From positions 1-64,000 of the forward strand of contig DASWRI010000083.1 of NCBI GenBank assembly GCA_036403235.1: 64,000 nt of DNA. The letters are read 5' to 3'. The notes below the pieces were generated by a model that worked only from the letters and a program-made list of their open reading frames with translations, did no database searches and was not told the origin of the DNA. A program made the translations under genes and the position numbers. Below, piece after piece: positions 40,744-49,296 of this stretch. Each line of letters begins with the position of its first letter. Position 1 is the first letter of the stretch. The DNA is from JBGTFE01 sp036403235. Its GTDB lineage: Bacteria > Acidobacteriota > Blastocatellia > Pyrinomonadales > Pyrinomonadaceae.

Positions 40744-42306
40744 TTAGTGAGCGCCCGGAGGCGGCTTTGTCGCTTTGACGCGTTTGAATAAAAATGCGGC
40801 CGGAGCGCAGATAAAGCATAGAATCGCGAGCAGGCGAAAATTGTCGATGTAGGACAAAACCGACGCCTGTTTGAGCAGCATTCCGTAAATCGTGCCGTAA
40901 GCCTGCTGGACGGTCGCGCCCGCGCCGAGGCTGGCTTGAATCTGCACGACTCTTTCCTGAAACGCCGGGTCGTATGGCGTCAGATGCGTGGCGAGCGCGG
41001 CTTGATGAATCTGCGCGCCGCGCGCGAGAAACGTCGTCATAATCGCGATGCCAATGCTGCCGCCCGAATTGCGCATCAAATTATAAATGCCCGAAGCGTT
41101 GCCGATTTGCGCGTTCGAGAGCGTTCCCATCGAAATCGTCGTCAGCGGCACAAAGACGAATCCCATCGCAAAACCGCTGATTATCATCGGGTAAATAATG
41201 TTCGTCTGCGCGATGTCGAGCGTGATTCCGGTAAACATATACGTCGAAATACCGAGCACCGTGAAGCCGAAAGCTATCAGATAACGGCTGTCGAGCTTGC
41301 CGATGAGCCGCCCGACAATCAGCATCGAAAAAACCGAGCCGATGCCGCGCGGGCTGACCGCCAGACCGCTTTCGACCGCCGGATAACCGAGCAGAGTTTG
41401 CAGAAAAAGCGGCAAAAGCGCGGTCGAGCCGTAAAGCACGACGCCGACGCAGGCAATCATCGCCGACCCGACCGCGAAGTTGCGATTGATAAAAACGCGC
41501 AAATTGACAATCGGTTCGTCCGTCCCGAACAGCTCCCAGAAAACAAAGGCGAGTAGCGAAAAGACGGCCATCGCGGTCGTAAAAACTATCGTCCCGGACG
41601 AAAACCAATCGCGCTGCTGTCCCAAATCGAGCGTCAGTTCGAGCGCGGCGAGTCCGAGAGCCATCAAGCTGAAGCCGATATAATCGATGCGGCCGGGCTT
41701 CTGGTCTTTGACATACGGCGGGTCTTCGACAAACATATTCGCCATAAACGCGGCGAGAATTCCAATCGGCAGATTGATGTAGAAAATCCAGCGCCACGAA
41801 TAATTATCCGTAATCCAGCCGCCGAGCGTCGGGCCGATAATCGGCGCGACGACGACGCCCAAACCGTATAAAGCCATCGCCGAGCCGCGTCTCTGCGGTG
41901 GAAAGCTTTCGAGCAGAACCGACTGCGCAATCGGCTGCAGCGCGCCGCCGCCCGCGCCCTGCAAAATGCGCGCGACAATCAAAAGATTGATGCTCGTCGC
42001 CGCGCCGCACAGAGCCGACGCCGCCGTAAAAATGATGATGCAGGTGATTAGGAACTTTTTGCGCCCGAAAACGGTCGTCAGCCAGCTCGTCGCGGGCAGA
42101 ATAATCGCGTTGGCAATCAGGTAGCTCGTCAAAACCCACGTCGCTTCCTCGGTCGAAGCCGAGAGATTGCCGGAAATGTGCGGCAGGGCGACGTTGGCGA
42201 CGGAAGTGTCGAGAACCTCCATAAACGTCGCCAGCATTACCGACGCGGCAATCAGCCACGGGTTAAAGCTCGGCTTCCATTCCTGATGTGAGTTACCGTT
42301 TGCCAT
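40744..42306 (-). CDS. DHA2-family MFS drug exporter (EmrB-like)
   Basis: 520 residues from ATG 42,306. A TTG nine bases further upstream is not needed. About 14 membrane helices, motif A-like GRKKFLITCI after helix 2, LDTSVANVALPHISGNL at helix 1 and GGALQPIAQSVLLESFPPQRRG, all typical of DHA2 drug:H+ antiporters. It ends in a Lys/Pro-rich tail. It works with the membrane-fusion protein encoded upstream on the same strand (42,390-43,853) to move substrates across both membranes. A repeat lies between the two genes. Confidence 0.93.
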   Translation of the reverse strand: MANGNSHQEWKPSFNPWLIAASVMLATFMEVLDTSVANVALPHISGNLSASTEEATWVLTSYLIANAIILPATSWLTTVFGRKKFLITCIIIFTAASALCGAATSINLLIVARILQGAGGGALQPIAQSVLLESFPPQRRGSAMALYGLGVVVAPIIGPTLGGWITDNYSWRWIFYINLPIGILAAFMANMFVEDPPYVKDQKPGRIDYIGFSLMALGLAALELTLDLGQQRDWFSSGTIVFTTAMAVFSLLAFVFWELFGTDEPIVNLRVFINRNFAVGSAMIACVGVVLYGSTALLPLFLQTLLGYPAVESGLAVSPRGIGSVFSMLIVGRLIGKLDSRYLIAFGFTVLGISTYMFTGITLDIAQTNIIYPMIISGFAMGFVFVPLTTISMGTLSNAQIGNASGIYNLMRNSGGSIGIAIMTTFLARGAQIHQAALATHLTPYDPAFQERVVQIQASLGAGATVQQAYGTIYGMLLKQASVLSYIDNFRLLAILCFICAPAAFLFKRVKATKPPPGAH

Positions 42307-42316
42307 TTTAATCAAT

Positions 42317-42392
42317 AAAATCAGCCACGAATTACGCGAATAAAAACAAAATTAATTCGTGTTATTCGTGTAATTCGCGGCTAAAAATTTTA
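42317..42392. repeat. ACGAATTAC-family inverted repeat between the two efflux genes
   Basis: The left arm 42,317-42,347 (GCCACGAATTACGCGAATAA) pairs with the right arm 42,354-42,392 (TTATTCGTGTAATTCGCGGC). Arms use a 9-bp word. The right arm reaches the stop codon of the upstream gene at 42,390-42,392. Confidence 0.9.
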
Positions 42393-43853
42393 TCTAACTT
42401 TCACGCGCGGCTCGACCGACATTCCCGGCACGAGCAGGTGAACTTTGTCGGGCGGTTCGTTAAAGACGATTTTGACCGGAATTCGCTGGACGACTTTGAC
42501 GTAATTTCCGGTCGCGTTTTCAGACGGCAAAACGCTGAAACGTGAGCCGGTTCCGGCTTGAAAGCTTTCGATTTTGCCGTGAAAAGTCTCGTTCGGATAA
42601 GCGTCGACCGAGATGTCGACCGATTGTCCGACGCGCATCAGTTCGAGTTGCGTTTCCTTGAAATTTGCCACCACCCAGACTTCGTCCGATTGCGAAATCG
42701 CCATCAAAGGCGCGCCCGGCTGGACGAATTGGCCTTCCTCGATGGTTTTGCGCGTGATATAACCGTCGTCGGGCGCGTAAATTTTTGTGTAGGAAAGCTC
42801 AAGTTCGGCCTGATGAACGGCGGCTTGCGCCTGCTCGATGGTCGCTTCGGAAGTCCCGACCTGCGTTTCGCTGACGGCGATGCGCTGCGGCGCGGCCGCG
42901 GCGTCTTCGAGCCGTCCGGCGGACTCGCCGACCTGCGACTCTGACACGTTTATCTGCGCGAGCGCCTGACGATAATTTTCCTGCGCCGTCGCGACACCCG
43001 ACTGCGCTTCGTTAACGCGCGACTGCGCGACGTCGATTTGTTTTCTCGCTTCATTCGCCTGCGCCTGCGCCGTTTGCAGCGCGTTAAGCGCCTGGTCGAG
43101 CAGTTGTTTGGAAATGTCGCCGGTGTTGTAGAGCGTCAGACGACGGTTGTATTCCTTCTGCGCTAAAGCCAGATTTGCTTCAACCTGCGGAACTTGCGCG
43201 CGCGTCTGCGCCAAAGCGGCCTGCGCCGTTTTGACGGCGTTTTGCGCCTGCCGAATCTGCGTCTGCTTGGCGTTGGCGGCGACCTGTGTCTGCGAGACGT
43301 TGCTGCGCGTCGTCTGGACGTTCGAGCGTGCCTGCGTCTGGCTCGCTTCGGTCGTTTTTCTGGTCAAATCGACGTTCGCCTGCGACTGATTGCGCTGCGC
43401 CTGCGCCGCCCGAAGCTGCGCCTGCGCCTGTTCGAGACGCAGTTCGTAATCTTTCGTATCGAGCTCGACGAGCAGCTCGCCCTTATGAACGAACTGATTT
43501 CCGCTGACGTAGATTTTGCTGATATAGGCCGAGATTTTCGGGCTCACCTGCACGATATCGCCTTCGATAAAAGCGTCGTCGGTCGATTCGAACTGCCGCG
43601 CGTAAAGCCAGTAGATTAGCCCGACAACGGCGGCAACCAGCAAAACCGCGCCGCCAATAATCAACGGTTTTTTGTTTCGCTTCTTTTTCGGCCCGGCTTT
43701 TTCTTCGCCTTCCGTCGTTTCGGTTTCTTCCGAATTATCTTCCGTGTGTTCGGGAGCGTCTCTGGTATCGGTTATTTGAGAATTTTCCTTTTCTTCCTCG
43801 TTTCCCTTGTTCTGATTTTCCCGCCCGCTTGTTTCTTCAATTTTTTCACTCAT
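42390..43853 (-). CDS. HlyD/EmrA-type membrane-fusion protein
   Basis: 487 residues. An acidic N-terminal tail (1-60) precedes a membrane anchor (65-86, PLIIGGAVLLVAAVVGLIYWL), then a lipoyl-like half motif (VQVSPKISAYISKIYVSGNQFV), a long coiled-coil hairpin (about 140-320, rich in Gln, Ala and Arg) and the second lipoyl half (YAPDDGYITRKTIEEGQFV). The coiled coil is longer than in typical EmrA. Partner of the exporter. A TetR-type operator lies 16 bp upstream of the start, suggesting induction by drug binding to a repressor encoded elsewhere. Confidence 0.93.
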   Translation of the reverse strand: MSEKIEETSGRENQNKGNEEEKENSQITDTRDAPEHTEDNSEETETTEGEEKAGPKKKRNKKPLIIGGAVLLVAAVVGLIYWLYARQFESTDDAFIEGDIVQVSPKISAYISKIYVSGNQFVHKGELLVELDTKDYELRLEQAQAQLRAAQAQRNQSQANVDLTRKTTEASQTQARSNVQTTRSNVSQTQVAANAKQTQIRQAQNAVKTAQAALAQTRAQVPQVEANLALAQKEYNRRLTLYNTGDISKQLLDQALNALQTAQAQANEARKQIDVAQSRVNEAQSGVATAQENYRQALAQINVSESQVGESAGRLEDAAAAPQRIAVSETQVGTSEATIEQAQAAVHQAELELSYTKIYAPDDGYITRKTIEEGQFVQPGAPLMAISQSDEVWVVANFKETQLELMRVGQSVDISVDAYPNETFHGKIESFQAGTGSRFSVLPSENATGNYVKVVQRIPVKIVFNEPPDKVHLLVPGMSVEPRVKVR

Positions 43854-43868
43854 TACTAAATCTTTTAA

Positions 43869-43888
43869 AAGTAAGTGTTTACTTACTT
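43869..43888. promoter_or_regulatory. TetR-type operator upstream of the efflux operon
   Basis: AAGTAAGT (43,869-43,876) and ACTTACTT (43,881-43,888) form a perfect 8-bp palindrome with a 4-bp centre (GTTT). AAGTAAGTN-type palindromes are common TetR operators of efflux genes. It lies 16 bp ahead of the membrane-fusion gene start. No TetR gene is in the window. Confidence 0.7.
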
Positions 43889-44008
43889 TCTGTTATCGCA
43901 CTTTCAAACTGCTTTGTCAATCGGCTCTCAAACCGCATAATTGAGGCGCTGAAAAGCCGATATGTTACCAAAACTTTTTATGCTATGATGACGTTTTGCC
44001 ATAAATAG

Positions 44009-45283
44009 ATGACTGAAAACATACAGACAACGCGCCTCGAAAACGGCCTCACCATTCTCACCGACCGAATGACGGAAGTCCGTTCGGCGACGCTCGGATT
44101 CTTTTTTAATAAAGGCTCTCGGCACGAGCCCGACGAGCTGAACGGCATCTCGCATTTTATCGAGCACGCGGTTTTCAAAGGCACGAAAAAGCGCTCGGCG
44201 CTCGACATTGCGATTGAAACCGACCGGCTCGGCGGCAATCTCGACGCTTTCACGATGCACGAAGAAACCGGATTTGCCGTCAAAGTCGTCGACCGGCAAA
44301 TCACGAAAGCCTTCGATTTGCTCGCCGATATGCTCACCAATCCGCTTTTTGAGGAAAAGGAGTTAAAGCGCGAGCAGCGCGTCATCATCGAAGAGATAAA
44401 GATGATTGAAGACGCGCCCGAAGAATTTTTAAGCGAGCTTTTCGCCGAAAAGCTTTTTCCGAATCACCCGCTCGGTCTTTCGATTGCCGGAACGCCGAAA
44501 ACCGTCAGAAAATTTAACAGCGAAGTTACGCGCGCCTTTCACAAAGAAGTTTTTCAGCCCGAAAATCTAATCATCGCGGCGGCCGGAAATCTGGAACACG
44601 CGCAGATTGTCGATTTGGCCGAGAAATTTTTCGGTCAAAAATCAAAGGTCGGAAGTCAAAAATCGGAAAATGTTGATTCTCCCGAGATTTCCGCGCCGAT
44701 TCTTATCAAGCGCAACAAAAATCTCGAACAGGCGCACATTATCATCGCCACGCCTTTTGTCGATGCCAGAAGCGAGCGGCGCTACGCGGCGGACATTCTG
44801 GCAAACACGCTCGGCGGCGGAACTTCGAGCCGTCTGTGGCAGAAAGTGCGCGAGCAGCGCGGGCTGGCTTATTCGGTCGGCGCGAGCGCGGTGATGTTTC
44901 TCGACTGCGGTTTTTTCTCGATTTACGCCGGAACTTCGCCCAGGCAAACCGAAGAGATTCTGGACATTTCGTTAAGAGAAATGCGCTCGATTGTTCGGGA
45001 CGGCATCACGCCGCAGGAATTAGAGCTCGTCAAACAGCAGTCGGTCGCGTCGATTCTGCTCGGACTCGAAGATTCGAGCGTGCGCGCCGGAACGCTCGCG
45101 CGGCTCGAGATGCTTCACGGCCGTCAGATTTCGCTCGAAGAAACGCTTTCCCGCATCGAATCCGTGACGATTGAAGAAGTCCAGGATTTGGCGAAAGAAT
45201 TTTTCCGCACCGAAAAAATCGCTTTCGCCGCGCTCGGAAATTTGAACGGGCTGAAGATTAAGCGCGAACGACTGGAAGTTTGA
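44009..45283 (+). CDS. M16-family zinc peptidase
   Basis: 424 residues. Active site H49-F-I-E52-H53 in ISHFIEHAVFKG (HxxEH, the inverted motif), with the third ligand Glu near EEIKMIEDAPEEF. The second half is the non-catalytic homologous domain with RGLAYSVGASAV. Length is normal for a two-domain processing protease of about 420 residues. A Ser/Lys-rich linker (about 209-225, QKSKVGSQKSE) is encoded by a repeat (44,634-44,666). Possible role in peptide degradation or secreted-protein processing. Confidence 0.92.
   Translation: MTENIQTTRLENGLTILTDRMTEVRSATLGFFFNKGSRHEPDELNGISHFIEHAVFKGTKKRSALDIAIETDRLGGNLDAFTMHEETGFAVKVVDRQITKAFDLLADMLTNPLFEEKELKREQRVIIEEIKMIEDAPEEFLSELFAEKLFPNHPLGLSIAGTPKTVRKFNSEVTRAFHKEVFQPENLIIAAAGNLEHAQIVDLAEKFFGQKSKVGSQKSENVDSPEISAPILIKRNKNLEQAHIIIATPFVDARSERRYAADILANTLGGGTSSRLWQKVREQRGLAYSVGASAVMFLDCGFFSIYAGTSPRQTEEILDISLREMRSIVRDGITPQELELVKQQSVASILLGLEDSSVRAGTLARLEMLHGRQISLEETLSRIESVTIEEVQDLAKEFFRTEKIAFAALGNLNGLKIKRERLEV
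44634..44666. repeat. Tandem GTCAAAAATC words inside the M16 gene
   Basis: GTCAAAAATC occurs twice (44,634 and 44,655) with AAAGGTCGGAA between. The 16-mer at 44,635-44,650 is identical to 18,285-18,300. It encodes the linker QKSKVGSQKSE and keeps the frame. Confidence 0.8.
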
Positions 45284-45345
45284 AACCGCAAAAAACGCAC
45301 GAATTTAATTTCATTTTCGCCGCAGTTCGTGTATTTTGAGTTTCA

Positions 45346-46014
45346 ATGCAAAATCTGAATCTCAAAAAATTCTTTCTCTACCTGCTGATAAGCTCGGTTG
45401 CGCTCAGCGCCCTGCTCGGCATCGGCGTCATTCTTTTCGGCAATTTCAGCGATTTCGAGATAAAAATTCTGCTGACGACTTTTACCGTTACGTGCACGAG
45501 CATTTTGGGACTCGCCTGCGGCGCTTATCTCGAAACAAAAGGCGGGAAAATTTTGCCCGCCGGCGGAATCGGGTTTGCGCTTTTGTCGGCGATTTTATGG
45601 ATTTATCTTATCTGGGGAAGCGGCGGACACGAAGAAACCATCTTCAAAATCGCCGCTACGTCAACGCTTTCGGCCGTTGCCTGCTCGCTCATCTCTTTGC
45701 TTTCAATCGCGCGTCTCGAGCCGAGATTCATCTGGTCGCGCTATGCGGCGCACATTTCCGTCTGGAGTTTGGCGGCAATTCTGGTGTGGCTGACGTGGGC
45801 TGAAAAAAATCAGCCTTTCGAATTGCTGCCGCGAGTTATCGGCATTTTATCAATCATCGTCGCGGCTTTGACGATTGTGACGCCGATTTTTCACTTTCTC
45901 GGGCGGCAAACGCCGGAGACCGAAGACATCGACGCGGAAATCGCGCGTCTGCGCCGGAGAATTGCGGAACTGGAAAATAGAAAGGCGAAATTTCCCGCGC
46001 CGGAAACTGAATAA
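45346..46014 (+). CDS. Six-helix membrane protein with C-terminal coiled coil, unrecognised
   Basis: 222 residues. Six hydrophobic segments (about 10-30, 42-60, 73-88, 100-120, 135-150, 160-178) are followed by a charged tail of about 35 residues (DIDAEIARLRRRIAELENRKA) with heptad hydrophobics, so a short cytoplasmic coiled coil is likely. No family recognised. It is convergent with queC. Confidence 0.75.
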   Translation: MQNLNLKKFFLYLLISSVALSALLGIGVILFGNFSDFEIKILLTTFTVTCTSILGLACGAYLETKGGKILPAGGIGFALLSAILWIYLIWGSGGHEETIFKIAATSTLSAVACSLISLLSIARLEPRFIWSRYAAHISVWSLAAILVWLTWAEKNQPFELLPRVIGILSIIVAALTIVTPIFHFLGRQTPETEDIDAEIARLRRRIAELENRKAKFPAPETE

Positions 46015-46027
46015 ATCGTAAAAAAAT

Positions 46028-46726
46028 TTAATTTTTATATGGAATCGGGTCTTTCTCGCCCGCGCGCTCAAAACCGCGCAGGCGCAGGGCGCACGAATCG
46101 CACCCGCCGCAAGCTAAATCTTCGCTTTTGTAGCACGACCAGCTGAGGCCGAGCGGCGCGCCGAGCTCGATTCCCTTTTTGACGATTTCCGCTTTTGAAA
46201 GATGAATAATCGGCGTCCGTATAGCGATGCGCGTTTCGGGTTTCGTGCCCGCGTCAATCGCTTTTTCAAACGCCGCGTAAAATTCCGGCCGGCAGTCCGG
46301 GTAGCCGCTCGAATCTTCGGCGACGGCTCCGATATAAATTCGCTTCGCACCCAGAACTTCCGCCCAGCTCGCGGCAATCGAGAGCATATTCGCGTTGCGA
46401 AACGGAACGTATGAAGTCGGGATTTCTTTTGATTCGAGATTCGCGTCGGCGACTTCGATTGCCTCGTCGGTCAGGGACGAGCCGCCGATTTTTGTTAAAT
46501 ATTCAATCGAAACGTCGAGACGTTTTTCGACTTTGTAAAAATCGGCGATGTCGCCGAAAGCTTTCCGCTCGCGCCGTTCGGTTCGCTGACCGTAGGAAAC
46601 GTGGAGAAAGGCCAATTCTTCGTTTTCCTCTATCGCAATCGCCGCCGTGACGCACGAATCCATTCCGCCCGAGACGAGACAGACGGCGATTTCGGATTCC
46701 GGGTTTCGGATTTCGGGTTCGCTCAT
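46028..46726 (-). CDS. queC: 7-cyano-7-deazaguanine synthase (QueC)
   Basis: 232 residues. ATP-binding PP-loop SGGMDS (19-24), then the conserved YGQRTERRER, SYVPFRNANMLSIAASWAE and the C-terminal zinc site CYKSEDLACGGCDSCALR. The enzyme converts 7-carboxy-7-deazaguanine to preQ0 with ATP and ammonia. The start overlaps the cupin stop by 4 bp (ATGA), so it is translated coupled with it. The product feeds tRNA queuosine or DNA deazaguanine. No dpd-type DNA-modification gene is in the window. Confidence 0.97.
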   Translation of the reverse strand: MSEPEIRNPESEIAVCLVSGGMDSCVTAAIAIEENEELAFLHVSYGQRTERRERKAFGDIADFYKVEKRLDVSIEYLTKIGGSSLTDEAIEVADANLESKEIPTSYVPFRNANMLSIAASWAEVLGAKRIYIGAVAEDSSGYPDCRPEFYAAFEKAIDAGTKPETRIAIRTPIIHLSKAEIVKKGIELGAPLGLSWSCYKSEDLACGGCDSCALRLRGFERAGEKDPIPYKN

Positions 46727-47040
46727 AAATCTTCGATTAAAATGAGTTTTACAAAAGGCGTTACCGGAGGCGCTTTATGTTTACTGTTTTCATTTTCCGA
46801 TATAAAAAGCACTTCTCCCGCCGCGTAATTTAAAGTTTTGCCGTCAAAATCGATTTCAAGCTCGCCTTCGAGAACCAGGCCGACGTGATTTTTGACGCAC
46901 CAATCTTCTTCGACAAAATCTTCGCCGAGCTCAAGCAGACGGATTTGCCTGCCGTTTTGCCGGAAAATCTTAAACCGCGCGCCGCCGGACGCGTTTTCCC
47001 ATTCCAAATCGTTGAAATTAACTTTGAATCGATTTTCCAA
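46723..47040 (-). CDS. Small cupin-fold protein between queE and queC
   Basis: 105 residues. Cupin-type sheets: RQIRLLELGEDFVEEDWC, NHVGLVLEGELEIDFDG, and LNYAAGEVLFI. In typical cupins the first motif has HxH and the second has one His. Here only NHVG (one His) and HKAPP are visible, so metal binding is doubtful. It overlaps queC by 4 bp and lies 6 bp after queE, so the three form one operon. A sensor or accessory for deazaguanine synthesis is one reading. The position usually taken by QueD in other operons is empty. Confidence 0.8.
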   Translation of the reverse strand: MENRFKVNFNDLEWENASGGARFKIFRQNGRQIRLLELGEDFVEEDWCVKNHVGLVLEGELEIDFDGKTLNYAAGEVLFISENENSKHKAPPVTPFVKLILIEDL

Positions 47041-47046
47041 ATTGCT

Positions 47047-47697
47047 TCAAACTCCATGAACGTCCGCGCCCCAGATATATTTATGAAGCTGCAAATTGAG
47101 CCGGACTTTTAAATTGCTCTGCGAAATCGCCCCGGCAATTTCCGGTAAGTTTTCCACGCCGAAAACGGGCGAAATCAAAATGGCCCGCGCGCGGTTTTCC
47201 AAATCGTATTCGCGGATGATTTTCTTCGCAAATTCCCAGTCGCTCAAATCATTGACGACAAATTTCACCTCGTCCTTTTCGGCGCGCAGGCGCTTGAGAT
47301 TCGGCCAGTAATTTCTTTCGGCTTCGCCCGAGGCGGGGCATTTTACGTCCAAAATCACATTCGCGCGTTCATCGACTTTTTCAATCGAAACAAAGCCGCC
47401 GGTTTCGATTAAAACTTCAAATCCCCCGTCGCAAAGCTGTTTGATAAACGAAAAGACGTTTTTCTGCGCGAGCGGCTCGCCGCCGGTGACTTCGACTAAA
47501 TTGCAGCCGAAATTTTTTAAACGGGCAAAAATCTCTTCAAAGCTCAACCGCTCGCCGCCCGTAAAAGTATAGACCGAATCGCACCACACACAGCGCATCG
47601 GGCAGCCCGTCAGACGCACAAACGCGCACGGCCGCCCGGCGTGCGTAGACTCGCCCTGAATCGAAAGAAAAATTTCGGTAATGCGCAGCGAAGACAT
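47047..47697 (-). CDS. queE: 7-carboxy-7-deazaguanine synthase (QueE)
   Basis: 216 residues. Radical SAM motif C32-P-M-R-C36-V-W-C39, then the family segments EIFLSIQGESTHAGRP, VEVTGGEPLAQKN, LIETGG and the C-terminal LHKYIWG typical of QueE. The enzyme rearranges 6-carboxytetrahydropterin to 7-carboxy-7-deazaguanine with AdoMet. First gene of the queE-cupin-queC unit. QueD, which supplies its substrate, is not seen. Confidence 0.96.
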   Translation of the reverse strand: MSSLRITEIFLSIQGESTHAGRPCAFVRLTGCPMRCVWCDSVYTFTGGERLSFEEIFARLKNFGCNLVEVTGGEPLAQKNVFSFIKQLCDGGFEVLIETGGFVSIEKVDERANVILDVKCPASGEAERNYWPNLKRLRAEKDEVKFVVNDLSDWEFAKKIIREYDLENRARAILISPVFGVENLPEIAGAISQSNLKVRLNLQLHKYIWGADVHGV

Positions 47698-47700
47698 AAA

Positions 47701-47780
47701 ATTTAGCCACGAATTACACGAATAACACGAATCAGAAACAAAAACAATTCGTGTAATTTGTGTAATTCGTGGCTAAAAAA
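47701..47780. repeat. ACGAATTAC-family inverted repeat
   Basis: Left arm TAGCCACGAATTACACGAAT plus AACACGAA and right arm TTCGTGTAATTTGTGTAATT plus CGTGGCTA. Words of 9 bp. The right arm carries the stop codon (47,773-47,775) of the next gene on the minus strand. Confidence 0.9.
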
Positions 47781-48207
47781 GCCCGAACCAGTGATAGGCA
47801 TGCAAAATTTCGCCGATGCCGAACGATGCGAGATTGGCCAGAATAATCACAATAAAACATCTAACCCAATCGCGCTTTTCAAGCAAATTTCTTCCGCGAA
47901 AGGCGAGCCAGAAGAAAAAACATTCGCCGATTGGCGCGAAAGTTTCGGCGACCGTTATATAAAGCGTCTGCGAAATCGGCAGCAAAAGCGGAGGTAGAAC
48001 GAGAATAACGATTGGATACGTGCAGGCCGTCAGCCAGACGCCGCACGCCAGTTTTTGTTTAAAACTCAATTTCGGCGAAAGCCCGACGAGCAGAATCGGC
48101 GTTTCAATCAAAATCGTCGTCAGATAACCAATCGGCAGAAAATACCAGAGATAATTAAAAGACGCGGCCTGCGTCTGAACAAAATCGATGTCGTCGAAAA
48201 GAAACAT
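47773..48207 (-). CDS. Four-helix membrane protein, unrecognised
   Basis: 144 residues. Helices at about 17-40, 53-73, 78-95 and 115-132. LLVGLSPKLSFKQKLACGVWLTACTYPIV and the C-terminal FGIGEILHAYHWFGLF have conserved-looking His and Glu. It is the middle gene of a minus-strand pair with 48,282-49,286. No family recognised. The stop codon lies in a repeat arm. Confidence 0.7.
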   Translation of the reverse strand: MFLFDDIDFVQTQAASFNYLWYFLPIGYLTTILIETPILLVGLSPKLSFKQKLACGVWLTACTYPIVILVLPPLLLPISQTLYITVAETFAPIGECFFFWLAFRGRNLLEKRDWVRCFIVIILANLASFGIGEILHAYHWFGLF

Positions 48208-48213
48208 TTATTT

Positions 48214-48284
48214 AGTGGATAGTTGATAACTGATAGTAAAAAGAACGAACTGTTCATTTTCCACTATCAGTTATCAGCGAATCA
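48214..48284. repeat. GATAGTT-family inverted repeat between two membrane-protein genes
   Basis: AGTGGATAGTTGATAACTGATAG on the left is answered by CTATCAGTTATCAG and GAAAATGAAC-type ends on the right, with a short spacer (partly quoted). The right arm touches the 3' end of the 48,282 gene. Confidence 0.8.
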
Positions 48285-49286
48285 AAGCATCTTTATCAAA
48301 AACGGAAATTCGGCTAAAACGTGCGCCATGGCAAATGCGAAATAAACGTCGCGCGTCGCGGTGTAATTTACCGAAAAGCCAAGCCACAGAGCAAAAACGA
48401 GCAAAACGCTTGCCGCCATCAGCGCCAAAATTAATTTCGGAAATCCGTCTTTGTTTGCGTAAAGCGGAATTTCCTTTAACTTCCACGGCACGGCGCGAAA
48501 ATCGGCGAGCGGAATCAGCAAAATCCAGACGGCGTAGTGAATCGTTTCGAGAAAAACGTGCGTAGCGACGAGCAGATGCGTCGAGACTCCGGGCAAAATC
48601 CGGCTTCCGGCGTGCTGCGAGATGCGCCAGAAAAGCGTCGTGTCTTCCTGTAAATTCGGCTGATTCGCCAGCGCCAGCCATAAAACAATCAGAAAAATTG
48701 GTATCAAAGCGAGACAGACGTGATACGCCCGCAGCCATTCCTTGCGCGTTCTGCGAATCTGGCGCTCGAGAAACCACATCGCGACAAACGGATGCAGATA
48801 AACCATCGAAAGACTCCAGTATTGCGGCGCGAGCCAGACGAGCGCGGCGAGCAGAAACGCGGCGGCAAACGCCAAAGTCCAGTCGGTTTTCGGCTTTTGC
48901 CGACCGCGTATGTAAAACAAGATTCCGAGCCAGAGGACAAAGGCCGTGTTCCAGACGGAGACGGCAATTTGCCACCCGTCCGCGCTCCACAGCCAGTTTC
49001 CGCTTTCAAAATAAATCGTCAGATAAAAAACGGTCAGCACAATCACGCCGCCGATGCCCAACGTATAAAACAAACCGGATTTTCCCCAGCGGACGGGCAT
49101 TCGCGCGGCGAAATAGCGAAACTCCGTAAAATTGTGAACGCCCGCGAAAAGAAAAATCGTCATGATTGACGCGTTAAGCGGAAAGCTGCCGATAAAGACG
49201 GCCGCCAAAGCGCAGCACGCGATAAAACCGAACGCAAAAAGCTGCGCGCCGGTAATTTCAAATTTTGCTCTCTGAATTTCCTGCAT
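48282..49286 (-). CDS. Multi-pass membrane protein with conserved histidines, unrecognised
   Basis: 334 residues and about nine membrane helices. Histidines sit in helix-proximal motifs: GVHNFTEFRYFAARMPVRWG (residues 49-68, partly), HPFVAMWFLERQI, THVFLETIHYAVWI and AMAHVLAEFPFLIKML at the C-terminus. Repeated His near polar residues recalls membrane di-iron or haem proteins such as fatty-acid desaturases and carotenoid oxygenases, but no family is certain. The HNFTEFRYF motif is the best search seed. A pair with the 47,773 gene. Confidence 0.7.
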   Translation of the reverse strand: MQEIQRAKFEITGAQLFAFGFIACCALAAVFIGSFPLNASIMTIFLFAGVHNFTEFRYFAARMPVRWGKSGLFYTLGIGGVIVLTVFYLTIYFESGNWLWSADGWQIAVSVWNTAFVLWLGILFYIRGRQKPKTDWTLAFAAAFLLAALVWLAPQYWSLSMVYLHPFVAMWFLERQIRRTRKEWLRAYHVCLALIPIFLIVLWLALANQPNLQEDTTLFWRISQHAGSRILPGVSTHLLVATHVFLETIHYAVWILLIPLADFRAVPWKLKEIPLYANKDGFPKLILALMAASVLLVFALWLGFSVNYTATRDVYFAFAMAHVLAEFPFLIKML

Positions 49287-49296
49287 AGCAAAACGA

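Noticed and set aside
47773..49286. Rhodopsin/carotenoid cleavage (Blh-like) cluster
   Set aside because: The His motifs in the 48,282 gene do not match the Brp/Blh signature, and no rhodopsin or crt gene is near.
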